From Marinobacterium iners (GTDB lineage: Bacteria > Pseudomonadota > Gammaproteobacteria > Pseudomonadales > Balneatricaceae): 64,000 nucleotides of DNA. Made by a program: the position numbers and the translations under genes. The notes beneath the pieces are model-generated. The model made no database searches. It saw only the letters and a list, made by a program, of their open reading frames with translations, and was not told the DNA's origin. The stretch covers positions 3,658,001 through 3,722,000 of the forward strand of contig NZ_CP022297.1 of the NCBI RefSeq assembly GCF_017310015.1. The letters are read 5' to 3'. Shown piece after piece: positions 62,490-64,000 of this stretch; the first letter of the stretch is position 1; every line of letters begins with the position of its first letter.

Positions 62490-63052
62490 TATGCGACCCC
62501 TTCACGGTTATCAATGGCTTCGTGGTCTTCCAGCACCAGATCTACCGCATGCAGTCGCACTGCCGAGGCCAGAATCTGGATCACCGTCAACAAGGCCGAT
62601 ACAGGCACTGCCGCAAACGGCAACATCATGGTGAGTCCGAAAATAGTGGCGTACTGGTGCGCGCCGGCTGACGTCATGCCCACCCCATACACCACGAGGT
62701 ACGTGAAGAATGCGATTGCCATCCCGTCGAGAGCCCAGCGTAGCCCGACCTGCATGCGTTGCGGAAAGCGGTTGAACAGCATATCGAAGCCGATGTGCTC
62801 GCGGTAACGGGCACAACAGGACATGGCCAGCAGTGCAGACCAGATCATCAGGTAACGGGCTGCCTCTTCGGTCCATGTAACGTTTGTTTCAAGAAAGTAT
62901 CGGTTCACAATGCCGAACCAAACGATCAAGACCATCCCGCCGATCAATAACGCGCACAGGCGCTCAACCAGCCAGTTCAACCGATAGCTGAGGCTGATAA
63001 ACCGACTCTGGGTCGTTTTGAATCGTGTTTTTGACAGGGTTTGCGATGACAT
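62489..63052 (-). CDS. TRAP transporter small permease, DctQ family
   Basis: 187 residues with four hydrophobic helices, including LIGGMVLIVWFGIVNRYFLETNVTWTEEAARYLMIWSALLAMS, the DctQ signature of a helix followed by EE/A-RY. First gene of the operon; its upstream region is shared with the divergent RpiR-type regulator. Confidence 0.93.
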   Translation of the reverse strand: MSSQTLSKTRFKTTQSRFISLSYRLNWLVERLCALLIGGMVLIVWFGIVNRYFLETNVTWTEEAARYLMIWSALLAMSCCARYREHIGFDMLFNRFPQRMQVGLRWALDGMAIAFFTYLVVYGVGMTSAGAHQYATIFGLTMMLPFAAVPVSALLTVIQILASAVRLHAVDLVLEDHEAIDNREGVA

Positions 63053-63097
63053 GGCATTCGCTCACTTTGAAATTTTTGTACCAATTTGAATTGATAT

Positions 63098-63145
63098 TGA
63101 AACTATTTTTTCACCTCGTCAACACAGATTGAAAAATAAATTTCA
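63098..63145. promoter_or_regulatory. Two direct copies of TGAAA-N6-TTTCA (candidate RpiR operators)
   Basis: TGAAACTATTTTTTCA (63098-63113) and TGAAAAATAAATTTCA (63130-63145) are matching inverted repeats 32 bp apart, about three helical turns. Additional half sites occur at 63067-63072 and 63170-63175. They lie in the divergent TRAP/RpiR region, where an RpiR dimer or tetramer would bind. 63053-63209 holds no gene. Confidence 0.65.
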
Positions 63146-63209
63146 CTTCCCGTTTGAGATGGGCGAAAATTGAAACTGACGCTCAGGTATTCAAGAGACC
63201 CGCCACACC

Positions 63210-64000
63210 ATGGAACCCAAGCAACTCGATACCCGTATTCAGGAATGCTATGACGACCTGCCACCCGCCGAGAGGCGGTTAGGCGATCTACTGCTGAACT
63301 TCCCGGGTGATATCGCCAACTACTCAGCAACGGAACTGGCAGACCTCGCAAAAACTTCCAAGGCAGCCGCCACCCGTTTCTTTCGTCGTCTTGGCTATAA
63401 GGATTTCAATGAGGCCCGTGTGCAGGCACGCGAAGCTCAACGCTGGGGTTCACCCCTGTATCAAAGCAATAACAATGCCAAGGATGCTCACCACAACCGA
63501 AGCCAAACCATCAGTGCGCACCTGGAACGTGAAGCAGTGAACCTGCAGCGCACACTGGAAGCCCTCAGCCCGGATACACTGCGCGCCGTTGCGGCCGAAT
63601 TGTCACAACAACGCCGTATTGCAATCGCCGGGCTTCGCAACAGCCGCTTTCTGGCTGAATACTTCCATCGCCAGCTCAGCCTGCTGCGACCAGATGTCAC
63701 CCTTTTGCCGGGTGCCGGACAAACACTGGCCGAAGATTTGATTGATCTGGGCAGTAAAGATCTTCTGGTGGTCCTCGCCATGCGGAGGCGCATGAGCCAA
63801 ATCCGTGACCTGATGCAGCTGGCACGGAACAATCAGATCCCCTGCGTGCTGATCGCAGACCCGTCCGCCACAGAGCTGCACGAGCTCGCCACTTGGATGT
63901 TGCAATGTCAGGTACAAAGCACCTCCGTGTTCGATTCATACACAAGTGTCAGCAGTGTACTTACCCTGCTGATCAACCTGACCATGCGCGAGGACTTGGC
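63210..64000 (+). CDS. MurR/RpiR-family transcriptional regulator, partial at the window edge
   Basis: Translating from the ATG at 63210 gives MEPKQLDTRIQECYDDLPPA. The N-terminal HTH_6 domain follows (ERRLGDLLLNFPGDIANYSA, TELADLAKTSKAAATRFFRR, LGYKDFNEARVQ), then a SIS domain from about residue 125 (RRIAIAGLRNSRFLAEYFHRQ, KDLLVVLAMRRRMSQIRDL). At least 263 codons are visible and the end lies past the right edge. It should respond to a catabolite of the divergent TRAP/diaminopropionate operon; the SIS ligand need not be a sugar phosphate. Confidence 0.92.
   Translation, partial: MEPKQLDTRIQECYDDLPPAERRLGDLLLNFPGDIANYSATELADLAKTSKAAATRFFRRLGYKDFNEARVQAREAQRWGSPLYQSNNNAKDAHHNRSQTISAHLEREAVNLQRTLEALSPDTLRAVAAELSQQRRIAIAGLRNSRFLAEYFHRQLSLLRPDVTLLPGAGQTLAEDLIDLGSKDLLVVLAMRRRMSQIRDLMQLARNNQIPCVLIADPSATELHELATWMLQCQVQSTSVFDSYTSVSSVLTLLINLTMREDL

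Overview
The window is a chromosomal segment of a Gram-negative gammaproteobacterium. The evidence is the blocks pilMNOPQ-aroK-aroB-damX-gltBD, argS-SPOR protein-hslVU-DUF971-ubiE-ubiJ, priA with rpmE, a divergent ponA, a TrpR repressor and UbiE/UbiJ. Gene content and order resemble marine Oceanospirillales (Marinobacterium-like); that placement is inference.

Layout. 1-14205 (minus strand): gltD (cut by the left edge), gltB, a DamX-like ATPase/SPOR protein, aroB, aroK, then the type IV pilus alignment and secretin genes pilQPONM. 14363-29580: housekeeping genes (ponA, malic enzyme, a secreted nuclease, rpmE, priA, argS, a SPOR protein, hslVU under a heat-shock-type promoter, a DUF971 gene, ubiE, ubiJ, an acyltransferase, hemJ). 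29581-37074: an FAH-family hydrolase and an MFS exporter/LysR pair, separated by a nested pile of mobile elements. 37150-50963: ppnP, serA, a group IIC intron, a MscK-like channel, glcB, a cytochrome c', grxB, a membrane protein, an SLC13 transporter and its divergent AraC regulator. 50976-54527: insertion sequences around trpR. 54528-56578: trpE-trpG. 56616-64000: a minus-strand operon with a TRAP transporter, diaminopropionate ammonia-lyase, an M20 amidohydrolase/carbamoylase and a nitrilase-family carbamoylase, divergent from an RpiR-type regulator cut by the right edge.

The most unusual part is 30255-34864. An ISC-type element carrying the RNA-guided nuclease iscB, with a structured upstream region expected to be its omega RNA, has been split inside the HNH domain by a TnpB-only IS200/IS605-type element. 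A separate IS1182-family element sits exactly in the TTTA loop of its terminal hairpin. Removing both insertions in silico restores a 457-residue IscB with all catalytic motifs. The iscB element and the two tnpB elements (31010-32180 and about 53195-54521) share one structured end, suggesting a common mobilising transposase that is absent from this window. The second tnpB element sits between trpR and trpE and supplies the stop codon of trpR.

The group IIC intron lies between serA and its rho-independent terminator, antisense to serA. The last operon appears to import a compound and break it down to 2,3-diaminopropionate and then to pyruvate plus ammonia. Two TGAAA-N6-TTTCA sites in its divergent promoter region are good candidates for RpiR operators.
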